Shown: piece after piece, positions 54,266 to 64,000 of the stretch | How positions within the stretch are numbered: position 1 is the stretch's first letter | Layout of the letters: every line of letters begins with the position of its first letter | Source: Brachypterus glaber | Lineage: Eukaryota > Arthropoda > Insecta > Coleoptera > Kateretidae | Reading direction: 5' to 3' | Assembly: GCA_958510825.1 (NCBI GenBank) | Contig: OY294052.1 | Span: forward strand, 2,811,816 to 2,875,815 | DNA length: 64,000 nucleotides | Made by a program: the position numbers and the translations under genes | The notes under the pieces: model-generated | What the model was told of the DNA's origin: nothing | Databases searched by the model: none | Seen by the model: only the letters and a program-made list of their open reading frames with translations

Positions 54266-54655
54266 ATAACCCTGTATATTCACGGCTAGTTTTACATATT
54301 TCGGTAGAATAGGATTGTCCTTTATACATCAAATTGAAAAGGAAAAATATAGTTCAGTCGGTCTCTAAGGGATTTCAGCACGGTAACTTAATTACGCTTT
54401 GGGATAGAGCCTTTCAGTTTAGAAGGGAGCTACTCATGCTGAGTTTTTAAAAGAAATTGGCCAAAACACTTTTTTCGTTTTTAGATAACTTACTTTATCT
54501 TCCATCAAAAATAGTTAGATAATACCCAAATAATGAAGGCAAGTATTGACACTGAAAAAAAAGTGGTTCGAGTTTACGGACCACTTATTATTTGGTTGCT
54601 TTTTACACTGTTGTCATGTATGGTTAAGGCTTTTTTCAGTTTATTAAGGGTTCAT
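54266..54655. other. No feature recognised
   Basis: AT-rich spacer. Confidence 0.5.
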
Positions 54656-54840
54656 TCGAAAATATGTGTGAGTGAGTGAGTTAGACCCGATTCCTATTGG
54701 TTAAAATACAATTTTTCCCATTTGTAAGACTTTTTTAATCCGAAAATTCTCGGGAATTGATAAAGATCGATATGTGGTTTTTAAGATTGTATAAATAAAG
54801 AGCCAATTGAGTCGCCCTTTTTGGATTTTTTTTTGTTTTG
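54656..54840 (+). repeat. Repeat T, copy 3
   Basis: GTGAGTGAGTGAGTTAGACC, TATTGGTTAAAATAC and CGAAAATTCTCGG match the two other T copies. Confidence 0.55.
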
Positions 54841-55385
54841 TTTTTATTTTACTTTAAAAAGTAAGTAAGTTTTGCGTTATTTCAATTATAAAAAACTAAG
54901 TCCATAAAGCAAAAAAATAAAAAAATAGAATGACGCGTCATGACTTTAGGCACTTAAGCAACTATTTAACTGTACAAAAAAAAACGATTTTAATATCTTA
55001 AATTGTAAATAAGAATTTTCGGATAAAAATGAAGTCTGCAAAGGCGAAATATGTGATTCATAACATATATATATATATATTTTTTGAAAGGACCCTTAAT
55101 ATGACAGTTAGATTTCTGTTCTACCTTTGTCTTGTCTTATATTGGCTAACGCATATCTTTGCATGCAAATATCGTAGCGTTTTCTAGTTATATTCAAAGA
55201 AGAAACAATTTTGTTGTCATGTTGTCAACTTTATATTCCTTTTTATTATATAAATGATACAAAAAGTATATTAGGAAAGTTGAAAATGCATTCCAACTGT
55301 CGAACGCCTGTCCTTTTTTGTATAACATTCAAAGTTACCATTCATTGTTTTAAAAATACGATTTTAAAGTCAACGTTAAAAAATT
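54841..55385. other. No feature recognised
   Basis: Includes a short (AT)n run near 55066-55080. No gene. Confidence 0.5.
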
Positions 55386-55460
55386 AACAAGCCGTGAAGA
55401 TATGTAATTCTACGTATTCCATTATATACTATTCGCAGTAAATTGTATATTGCATTTTCC
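55386..55460 (+). repeat. 5' fragment of DINE-1-like family Q
   Basis: AACAAGCCGTGAAGATATG then TATACTATTCGCAG, as in 5096-5992 and 12374-12430. Confidence 0.6.
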
Positions 55461-55546
55461 CAAATACTTTTAGTGAATACCACACTGACAATACAGCGTC
55501 AATAGCAATATTCTTGACAAAATATCTGTCATTACAGTAGAGTATA

Positions 55547-55769
55547 CTACTATGGTCTGTTTCATCAAGCAAAAGAGTAAATTAAAAATCGCACAGTGAA
55601 TATTTTTACAACAGATTTGAATAGTATATGTTTGTGTATAGAATATAGTTATGTTTTATAAAATAAACTACGCAGTATATTCGCACATCCAATATTCGAA
55701 TCTGTTTTGAAAATATTCACTGTGCGATTTTTAATTTACTCTCTTGCTTGATGAAACAGACCATAGTAG
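55547..55769. mobile_element. MITE S with ~57-bp TIRs
   Basis: CTACTATGGTCTGTTTCATC and its exact complement form the ends. Pairing continues through TTAAAAATCGCACAGTGAA. The 223-bp element has an AT-rich centre and no coding capacity. Confidence 0.75.
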
Positions 55770-57234
55770 GCTATTTTTTAAAACACTATATATATGTTTT
55801 ATTTTTAGTCCCCCTCATGTTGTGACAAATACAAAAATAATATTCTGTCACAAATTCCAGCTCAAAAAAAAAAAAAAAATGTGTCACTTCATTTCAAAAT
55901 TTCACACTAATTTACAGTATTTATGCAGTGTGGCACTGGTTTTAGTTAATAAAGTTATTAAAACCAAATTATTCTTAAATTAATTAAACCGGACTGCGGT
56001 TAATTTTAATAAAACATCCCGTAACATACCACTGACATTCCGCTGGTGGTCCCCTCATAATTCATTTAATTTTCATTTGCAAACTGAGTTGAATATATTA
56101 AAAATCCCAGCTGAAGCTGGTCCTGTTTTTAAGATAATGGTTCAAATTCTTCAGGAGAGTCCTTCATAATTAGCAGCAGTATTTTTTAAATAAAATTACA
56201 TATTTTTAGTAGTATTTTTTTTGCACAGATTCTTAATCTATTAACAAAAAATCATTATTTTCGTTATATTTCGAGAAAAACATAAAAAGCTGTATTTTTT
56301 AGGTTAAATTTAAGTACATGTAGTATTTTTATTAAACTGCGTAACACCATCTGAAAAAGTTTAAAATAAAGCTCAGTGCTTTTTAATAATACTTACAAAA
56401 ATATCTAAATAAAGATTTCTTGAGATTTTTTTTAAAGAGATTTATAATATTGCTACTTAAAGGAAACAAAACAAAAAAATATTAAACTTTGTTGGATGTG
56501 TCTTAACTGTTTAAAAATTCGAAAAATTCTAAATGGTCAACATTTATTTTTCAAATCCCACTGTGCGTTTGTCGTTGAGGCTTACAGTCGATGGCATGTT
56601 GCTATTAATTCTAATGACAAATAATTGGTCAGTGTAATCTGCGATGGTCCATGATTTAGCCCTATTAGGGCATAAATGCCGAAAATGCAATATCGATACA
56701 CGTGATTTCACGGTCTGGTACAAATATTGTTCATATTTTACTGCATGGGACATTCTTTACAAAATATAATGCTATGTAATAGTCTTTCTTGGCTGTAATT
56801 AAAAAAATTATTTTTTTAAGAATTAAGTAATTCCAATTCCAATTCCAATAATGGCATTTTCCATAGGATAATTTGCCAGCTCAATCTAATATAATTTTCG
56901 GCCTACGCAAAACCGTCTCACTCTGTAGTGATGTTTGCGCAGACGCCACTTATAAAAAAAATATCTTTAAAATTTATAAAAAAATTGACTATACATGTTC
57001 AACAGTTCCATGTTAAAATTTAACATTACAAAATAAAAAAAAACATAAATGTTCACGATTCACTTAAAACTTTACTATTAAAGCAATATTTTCACGAATC
57101 AACATAAAATAAAATAAATCAAGTTCTGTGCATATCTATGATAGCAGGCCGATGCTGGAGTAAATCCGCCAAAGTGGTCACATCCGTCCCTTACAAAGAC
57201 CACGCTGCGACTGAATTAAGTAATAAAATGTCAC
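55770..57234. other. No gene recognised
   Basis: About 1.5 kb of AT-rich DNA. Short frames lack motifs. A tiny ATTCCA repeat occurs near 56830-56850. Confidence 0.45.
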
Positions 57235-57330
57235 AGGAAAAGTGAAGTCAATTTGATATCTTATTTTATAAACTTCCTTATTTTTCCACCCGTCTAGAAA
57301 AGTTACCCGTTTCACATTTTTTAGTTTAGT
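57235..57330 (+). repeat. Repeat U, copy 2
   Basis: Matches 25845-25955. Confidence 0.6.
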
Positions 57331-57624
57331 TTAGTTCTAATAAAACGTGCACTGACCTTTACCTAACTATCTGGACCGAAATGATGCGAATCCCACCCGA
57401 ATTAATATGATCTACGCCTTTTATCATACTCTCGCAAATGAGTCACTGCAAGTTTTATTGGAAATAAACTATAGGTAGCAGAAAAGTTTTAAGTAAGTTC
57501 TCTTAACACAAGTTATGGAAATATAAATTTTCAAAAATGGTCCACTGTGGGGATGTTTCGACACTAAGGTCAACCAACCCTGCAGAATGTCAAGAGTCTC
57601 GAAAAACAAGACTCAATACTTAAA

Positions 57625-57671
57625 CTCGTTTAAAAGTTAAGGAGGCGGGATGACTTTTGGACCGCACTGTA
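57625..57671 (+). repeat. Right-end fragment of TIR element L
   Basis: GTTTAAAAGTTAAGG to TTTTGGACCGCACTG followed by TA, as at the right end of 7075-7760. Confidence 0.6.
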
Positions 57672-58644
57672 TATATTTTTTAAGAAAAGTGACCCATATG
57701 ATATGTTTCCTATCAATGGATATTACGCTCCATTGCAAATTTTGTTAATATTCCGCATTGTATGTATGTTACACAAATACAAAACGATTTTTAATAATAT
57801 TGTTCCCTTTAATCCACTATTATTGTACTATTCACAGCATGTATTGCTAGAAGAGCATACGATAATTGACAATTTCCAAATTGATCCAAAATTAGATTGG
57901 ATTCAAAGAACTTTTACCTCAAGAAGTAATTTCAGACCAATGTTTATGAAGGTGTCATCTTTTTGTTTGTTTATTTACTAACAGAAACGCGATACAGCTT
58001 TGTGGTATAAAATGTAGATGTCGCTAGTCGACTTTCAGGCTACCTAGTAGCGATGTTGCGTAGTTTCCACCTTATCATGAATTCAAATCATTATACTTAA
58101 ATTAAAAATGTAAAAAACTTTATTGTGTATACTATAATTATGTTCAATAATATAGTATATTTAAATCTATTAAAATTAAACTACTAGTTCATATAAAACT
58201 CATACAGAACTAATGTTTCTTAAAATTTACAATAAAATATCCAAAGTATATGTTTCCAATCGGTAACACTGTACCCCTGTCAGTCATTTTACGACATTAG
58301 ACTGTGAGTTTACACATTCTTTCTCTCTCTTTACGCGTACTAAGTGTAAACAATAGTCACTCCCCACCAGCCCTTCACCGTAGTTGGTTCAGCTTCAAAC
58401 AAAGCATACGGTAGATTTCATCATGTTCCTTCTTGAGGTAAAAGTTCTTTGATTGAATTCGTCCATTATTATGTCACAAATTTTGTGTACTTTTTGTAAG
58501 TCGGAGTCTACGACCGATTTGAAATTTTCAGTAACAATCAAGTTTTTTGAAAGAAAGTACCCATTTTTTAATCCCATCACAAATAAAAAAGTCTGAGGGG
58601 CTGGCGGACGAGCTTAAAAAAATTATATTTTGAGAAGCATCTAC
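57672..58644. other. No gene supported; two short coding-like frames share a motif
   Basis: Frames at 57703-57981 (plus) and 58395-58580 (minus) both translate an exact 24-bp inverted match as QRTFTSR. Neither has a recognisable domain. Confidence 0.35.
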
Positions 58645-59176
58645 ACAGCGTGTCAAAAGTCCGCCCCTCTTTAACTTTTGAACGGCTTAAGATATCAACT
58701 TGAAATTTGAACCACATAAATAACAAATATTTTTTTGGTATATATTTGGCATGCTTAGGGGGCACAATTGCGACAGGCAAGGGGGGCTTTTTTTAGAAAG
58801 GGCGTCGTGTGATACATCATTTTAAAGCTTATAAAATTGTCTATTTGTCCACATATTTTTTTATTATTTCGGAGTAATTTTTGGGGGTTATTTTAAAGCC
58901 CCAAGAATAGGGATTTTCTTTAAAAAAATCATTTTTTTTTTCGAAAAATGGTTTATTTTATCATGCAAATGTATGAATTATACTTTTAAACTAATTTTGA
59001 ATGATATAAATAATATTTTACGAAAAAAAAAATAAAAATCGCATTTTTAGCAAAAATATTGAAAAATGGAAACCTTAAAAAAAAGGTTTAAAAAATTAAA
59101 AATTATACAGTCGAATAGAGAATTTTATAAGCTTTAAAATGATGTATCGCACGACCCGCCTTTCCATTAAAAAAAA
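58645..59176. mobile_element. Palindromic TIR element L, copy 2 (left and centre)
   Basis: CAGCGTGTCAAAAGTCCGCC start and GTCGTGTGATACATCATTTT interior match 7075-7760. The right arm is cut off near 59176. Confidence 0.65.
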
Positions 59177-59556
59177 TAAGGAGTAAACTTGCTTATTTTA
59201 ATTTATGCGGTATTTAATTTACGCATGGTTGGACCGCATAATTTAAAATAATAATATATATTTAGGTATAATGTTGATATGCCTTTTGGTAAATATTAAA
59301 CTTTATGGTTGAAATTAATTTAGTAATAAATTCGGTTTGAACTGTAGTTAAATTTAAATTGCTAATATTAAAATAATAATATCGAGGCTTAAATATAATC
59401 GTTTACGTTACCAGTTGAGTTAAATATAACCGCAAAAGGTTACTGTATTAGGTTATTATAGTTCTACCATTTGACCTACACTACGACCCTGGTCAAAAAT
59501 TGTTTTTAGTTACTTGGTAGCCTAACGTAGTAACGATAGTAAGTACTTAGTTTAAA
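59177..59556. other. Unassigned insert between L segments
   Basis: 380 bp, with a TATGCGGT / ACCGCATA inverted motif near 59205-59250. Either an insertion or the junction of two L copies. Confidence 0.4.
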
Positions 59557-59779
59557 TAGAGAATTTTATAAGCTTTAAAATGATGTATTACACGACTCCC
59601 CTTTCCATTTAAAAAAATGTGCCCCCATGCCCCCCTGCCCACATTTTAAGAGCTGAAAGTATTAAATATATGCTAAAAGATAGTTTAAGTTGTCTTATTT
59701 AAAAGTTCCAAATTTGAAGTCGATATCTCAACTGGTTCAAAAGTTAAGAGGGGGGGGGGGGTGACCTTGGACCGCTCTG
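59557..59779. mobile_element. Palindromic TIR element L, right arm
   Basis: ATAGAGAATTTTATAAGC to GACCGCTCTG followed by TA. The starting block is also present near 59114, so this segment overlaps in content with the previous one. Confidence 0.7.
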
Positions 59780-60120
59780 TATGGTTAATTTTAGTAGCCA
59801 GTATTTGAAATTTTGGCGAAGGCGCGTATACACGTCTGTACTTAAAGAGAGGAACTTCTTGAAAAATTGAAAAATAGTTCAAGTTGAGTATTCATTTAAT
59901 CAAGTTTTTTTTGTTTGCCGAGCACAGCCAATAAATCACTTGAGAACACTAAACGCCGTTCGAATACGCGGTGCATAAGGTACTTACGATAAGTATAATG
60001 TTTTTTTTCTACTACCTTAAGCTTGTAACTCCAAATATGAAATGGGAAAATAAGTCTATGAAATGAATACGTGGCTTTTTAAAATTAAATGAAACAGGAA
60101 AAATAAAATATTATTGGCTA
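59780..60120. other. No feature recognised
   Basis: AT-rich spacer. Confidence 0.5.
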
Positions 60121-60543
60121 CACTGAAAAAAAGGATCCTTTGCGGTAATGGCATATGAAATTAGGCCAAATGATTCGCACTCTTGAATACGTCCAAAAGC
60201 GCCTTCTCTTAACATGAAAATGTAATTCACTTGCAAAGATCTTTCTGATTCTTTAACTTAAAATTCTTTGATCTTATGTGAAATGCAAGTGGTATTGTCT
60301 TAAAAGAAAAATTCTTGGGCCAAAGTATTTAAAATTATTTAACTTTTAACAATCTTAAAACAAGATAAATGGTTTTTACCTCAAATGCGCCAGGGCCAAG
60401 AGAATTTCAAAAAAATTTCAAAAACGACAATTTTCTTGGGACAAGATAAATACTTTTGTTTGAAGATACACATCTTTTAAGCTAAAAGAATAACTGCCAA
60501 GAGTGTTGACTACTTTGAACGAAGAACGTCATTTTTTTCAGTG
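60121..60543 (-). mobile_element. TA-flanked MITE G, copy 5
   Basis: Inverted orientation, CACTGAAAAAAAGGATCC to TTTTTTTCAGTG with TA on both sides. Confidence 0.82.
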
Positions 60544-62940
60544 TAGTATATACTAAACTTTTTTGCATGTATGGAACTCCACGAAAGTTTACTAAACTTT
60601 CACTGATTGTTATAGTTACCAGAGCTATAACAACGTTAACTATTACTGTATATGCAAAAACGTTGAGTATTTACTACGCTAACAAATTCTCATTGTATAT
60701 AAAACACTATTTTTTCATTTTTATTTTCTTTTTAAATATTTTAGGTATAGTGAAATATGATTCTGAAGCATTTTGTTTTGGTATCAGATTTATCACAAAT
60801 AAACAATTTAAAAATTGTCATATGACAGCATGTATGATACGATCATAGAGAAGGAAAGAGAACCATTAGTCCAGCCTGCGCAAGATTATTTTGTGACAGA
60901 ACGGGGCAGCGAAATGACGTAACGCAATATATCTGACCTTGCGCAGTACGCATCTCTATCAGCTGTGAAATGCTGTCGGTCGTAAAACAATTCATCACCC
61001 CAGTATTCATTTGTCTTATCTCCAAAAATCCCCCAGTAAAAATCTTAAAATGTCCAAAAAATAGAGATATGGCAAACCAATATTGGGGTGACGAATTATT
61101 AGTAGTTTGTCAGTACTGTCAGATCGTCTTTTGTTTCTGTTCATTTTTCGACTTCTACTGTGTTTTAATTGTTTTTTTGCTGCATTTGTTTATAACTTTA
61201 AACCTAACCTGTATTGTTGCTTTATGAAGAGCAAAGGGTCAATCCCTGGTGTACTCAAAGTAGGTGTACAAAATCCCGAAACTCAACCACACCTCGAAAA
61301 ATTCTTATAAAATAATTTTAAAAAACTATTTCGACGTTTCTTCGTAGATATTTAGTGTTTTTCGTTGATTTTTTTACAATTTTTATTTGACACAAAAAAC
61401 TAAGGTTAAAAAAACTCGTCAAAAACAACAATAGTAGTGCGCATGTGCAAGTTTATCTCAGATGCGCTAGGCACATTTATCACAGTATTCCGCAACGGTT
61501 TTGGAGGTCTTTCCTTGTCTATGGATACGATCTAGGCATCGATATATTAGAAACCTTGCAATAATTTGTAAGTAATAAATAAAACGAAACGTGGGTACAA
61601 ATAATTGATCGGTAGTAAGTCATAAAGCCGTCAACATATAACTTTCCACCTTGGTTATATTAGAATTTTATATTTATTATAACTATAAATCTTAAAACCT
61701 TTTCGGCTTCGACAAAACGAATTGATGTTTATCAAAAACTTTTTAATAAGGTCACTCTTTTCAGCGGCAGCTTTCTGCTGCCGTCTACGCGTATACGGGT
61801 ATCATACCCGTAAAATAACAATAAAATACCGATACAGCCAACTTCTGAACAAGTGAAGCACGCCATTTCCTTTGCCATAGCAACATCAAAGCCCTAAGAT
61901 TGTAATTGTAAGGTTATGTTCAAAGAAAGTATGGTTATGTTTGTCTCTCTTTTAAGTTTATTATATTAAATGTCAAAATATGTCAGAATTTAATTAATGT
62001 ATTTTCTTATTGGAAAATAAATAACATTTATAGTAAGTTTTAATGTTTTTTTTTTTAATTATACCCATTTAAATTAGTAAAATACTGAAACTTATTTATT
62101 AAGATTTTTTTGCAAAATATGACAATTTTTTTTCAGAGATAATGATTTAAAACGAATGTATTTTAAAGCTTTTACATATTTTTATGCAACATACTAAGAT
62201 TATTATTATTTATTAGCTAAAAATATCACAAAATTAATACTCATTCCAAAATAACCTAATTTTCACTTTTCACATTTCATATTCTTTTGCCTATATCTCC
62301 CTCAAATATATAGTACTAACTTTGTAAGGCGAAACCCCCGTGTTTCATTTGTTTAAAAGTTGTCTTCACTCATCAACGGTTTTTAAAAACCCGCCGCTGG
62401 ATGGAGGGACCCTAGTTTTTTAACAATGTCTTTGCTTTTGACGTAGGATATTTTTGAGAGAACAATATATAAAAACCATGTTTAGTATGAATCTATGACC
62501 GGATATAAAATATTGCTCAAACATTTTTCATTGCTGTCAATTACCACTGCTCAAAACTTGACTCAACTATTCTTGTTTTATTGCATTTGTTTCACAGGCA
62601 GTAGCAAATATATTTTTATTGATTTAACATTTTTATTTCCTCAAGTATAATAAAAATGGCAATATTTATATGTTTATCCTTTTTTTTATTGACTTCCGTG
62701 CTATTCTTAAAAAAAAAGTTTTATGTATACCTATCTACAGATAAGTAAATTATTTGATGATGCACACAAAAAAGAACGTACGTTTACTAACAATACTGTT
62801 TTTTAATATGGTTATAGTTTTCCGCATGAAAGAAAGTCTCCGACGTAAGGCGGAGGAATCATTCGCGCTCTCTTCTTTCCGTCAAGAGGCGTGCGTGCCT
62901 ACATCGGGCCTCCCACTTGCACACACATTCCAAACATATT
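60544..62940. other. No gene recognised
   Basis: About 2.4 kb of mostly AT-rich sequence. Several frames of 60-90 codons on both strands have no motif, no splice context that could be argued and low-complexity translations. A host exon cannot be excluded. Confidence 0.4.
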
Positions 62941-63180
62941 TGTTTGTATGTTTGTTTGTTTGTTTGTTTAACCTCGTACTATTCTACTTAATCAAGCATC
63001 CCCTAAGTCCAGGACTTGTGTGGGCTAGTAGTAGAGGGAACCACCGGCTTATACTGACTTTCGAACCAGTTTCTAGGGAATGTCCGTTTCACTGAAAAAG
63101 GCAAATCGTCGCCAGTGAGAATCGAACTCACGATAGTAGACTTGCTATACATACGCGCTAGCCACTACGCTATGCCTCCC
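62941..63180 (-). mobile_element. tRNA-derived SINE, copy 2
   Basis: Minus-strand copy with a cleaner promoter: A box TAGCGTAGTGG (63172-63162) and a consensus-perfect B box GTTCGATTC (63127-63119). Body as in 3061-3410, with the CCCACACAAGTCC block near 63010-63030. The tail is (AAAC)n at about 62943-62970 instead of the TATG-type tail of copy 1. Confidence 0.85.
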
Positions 63181-63499
63181 ATTGTTTTGGTTTGGACTTT
63201 TTAGTTTCCTCTCTCGTAACATAAATAACTTTTTCTCTCCTAGTAGGAGTTAATTTTTTAAACAATTAATACCTGCCACTTGATTTTCCTGTATTTGCAA
63301 AGACGTGACATTGCTTAATAATTTTTGTAAGATAAAATTCAACAATATTTGCCATTGGATAAAAAATGAGCATGGCAAATATTATAAATTAATTAAATAT
63401 AATGGAATAAAAAACATTATTTAGTAAATAAACAACTTACCCATATGTTTTAACACATTTTAAAAATATAAAAACGCTACCTACTAGAACTGTCAACTG
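63181..63499. other. No feature recognised
   Basis: AT-rich spacer. Confidence 0.5.
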
Positions 63500-63750
63500 T
63501 CAACTGTGAATAAATTTATTTATTTGTTTTTAAAAATGGCGATTTCAAAGGCTACTTGTTTTTTCGCGGTTGATAAGGATCCAGCAAACGTTTTACTTTA
63601 TTATTGAAATAAAAATATTCAATTAATAAGAATAAATGTGCTAGTAGTGAAAAAAATAATATATAAACCAACCTAGAGAAGACTATTTTAGCCTCGCACT
63701 CTTATATCCTTCGTATATCGGGATTTAATGAGCTCGGTTATAAAATAGTA
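63500..63750 (+). repeat. Repeat R, copy 2
   Basis: Matches 29400-29680 in block order (CAAAGGCTACTTGTTTTTT, GATCCAGCA, AGAGAAGACTATTTTAGCCT). Confidence 0.6.
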
Positions 63751-63763
63751 TATTCTATAACTA

Positions 63764-63861
63764 GTATGGAATAGACAATATTCCGCGCAAGAGGAAAGTT
63801 TGTCATACGAGCCGCCAGACGAGTATGACGGTCCCGCGAGCGCGGAATGACTATTCCATAC
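63764..63861. repeat. 98-bp fold-back with GC-rich centre
   Basis: GTATGGAATAG...TTCCGCGC at the left is mirrored by GCGCGGAATGACTATTCCATAC at the right with a short offset. The centre has GAGCCGCCAGACGAG. Possibly a small MITE. Confidence 0.55.
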
Positions 63862-64000
63862 GTATTGAAGACTATACTTTTTCTTCGACTGCAAATATGA
63901 AACACTGTATGGCTTTAAACCGCGGACAAGATTAAAAACAATGTTTTTTGTGACTCGACATTGTAAATGCAACAAAACATATATTTTTAAATAAAGCAAT

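Noticed and set aside
60567..63095. Several 60-113-codon frames that might be host exons
   Set aside because: Hydrophobic or low-complexity translations typical of AT-rich DNA, with no conserved motif and no arguable splice structure.

Overview
This window looks like a transposon-dense, AT-rich stretch of an arthropod nuclear genome, most likely an insect. Evidence: a complete Ty3/Gypsy and a complete BEL/Pao LTR retrotransposon, a LINE reverse-transcriptase fragment, a tRNA-derived SINE, many short terminal-inverted-repeat (TIR) elements, and repeats built like Drosophila DINE-1 elements. The species cannot be named from the sequence. No host protein gene, rRNA gene or functional tRNA gene could be supported. 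Every convincing coding region belongs to a mobile element.

Layout. 1-12.8 kb: remnants of DINE-1-like repeats (355-1041, 5096-5992, 11401-12132), a hAT-like MITE (2805-3052) abutting a tRNA-derived SINE (3061-3410), a 5'-truncated LINE (3475-4870), a long palindromic TIR element (7075-7760) and other MITEs. 12.8-23.8 kb: a full-length minus-strand Ty3/Gypsy element (12798-23782) with 2.25-kb LTRs, a gag gene (21142-19844) and a pol frame (ending 15960). A textbook -1 slippery heptamer lies directly before the gag stop, followed by a hairpin. 24-38 kb: old repeat copies, including two ~0.4-kb MITEs as an inverted pair (33809-34673) and a 0.7-kb palindromic element (36131-36817). 38.1-44.4 kb: a full-length minus-strand BEL/Pao element with 228-bp LTRs, a 5-bp target duplication and one uninterrupted 1711-codon gag-pol frame. 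44.4-64 kb: more MITE and repeat copies.

The most interesting content is a short non-coding repeat family (47720-48212, 52997-53449, 53450-53790). All three copies contain a complete type I hammerhead ribozyme motif (77 nt) with every invariant core base. Two copies form a 341-bp inverted repeat. One copy carries at its start a 17-nt duplicate of its own tail, giving a 436-bp head-to-tail junction as expected from a multimeric or circular RNA template. This resembles animal retrozymes or the terminal repeats of Penelope-like elements, but no partner reverse transcriptase for it lies in the window.

How the parts relate: the two LTR elements look young (equal-length or nearly equal LTRs, intact frames, clear target duplications) and may be autonomous. 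The SINE, MITEs, DINE-1-like and hammerhead repeats encode nothing and would depend on enzymes made elsewhere. Repeat family letters used below: A/B/C and Q = DINE-1-like; F = hammerhead; G, H, I, J, K, L, M, N, O, R, S, T, U, V, W, Y, Z = other repeats.
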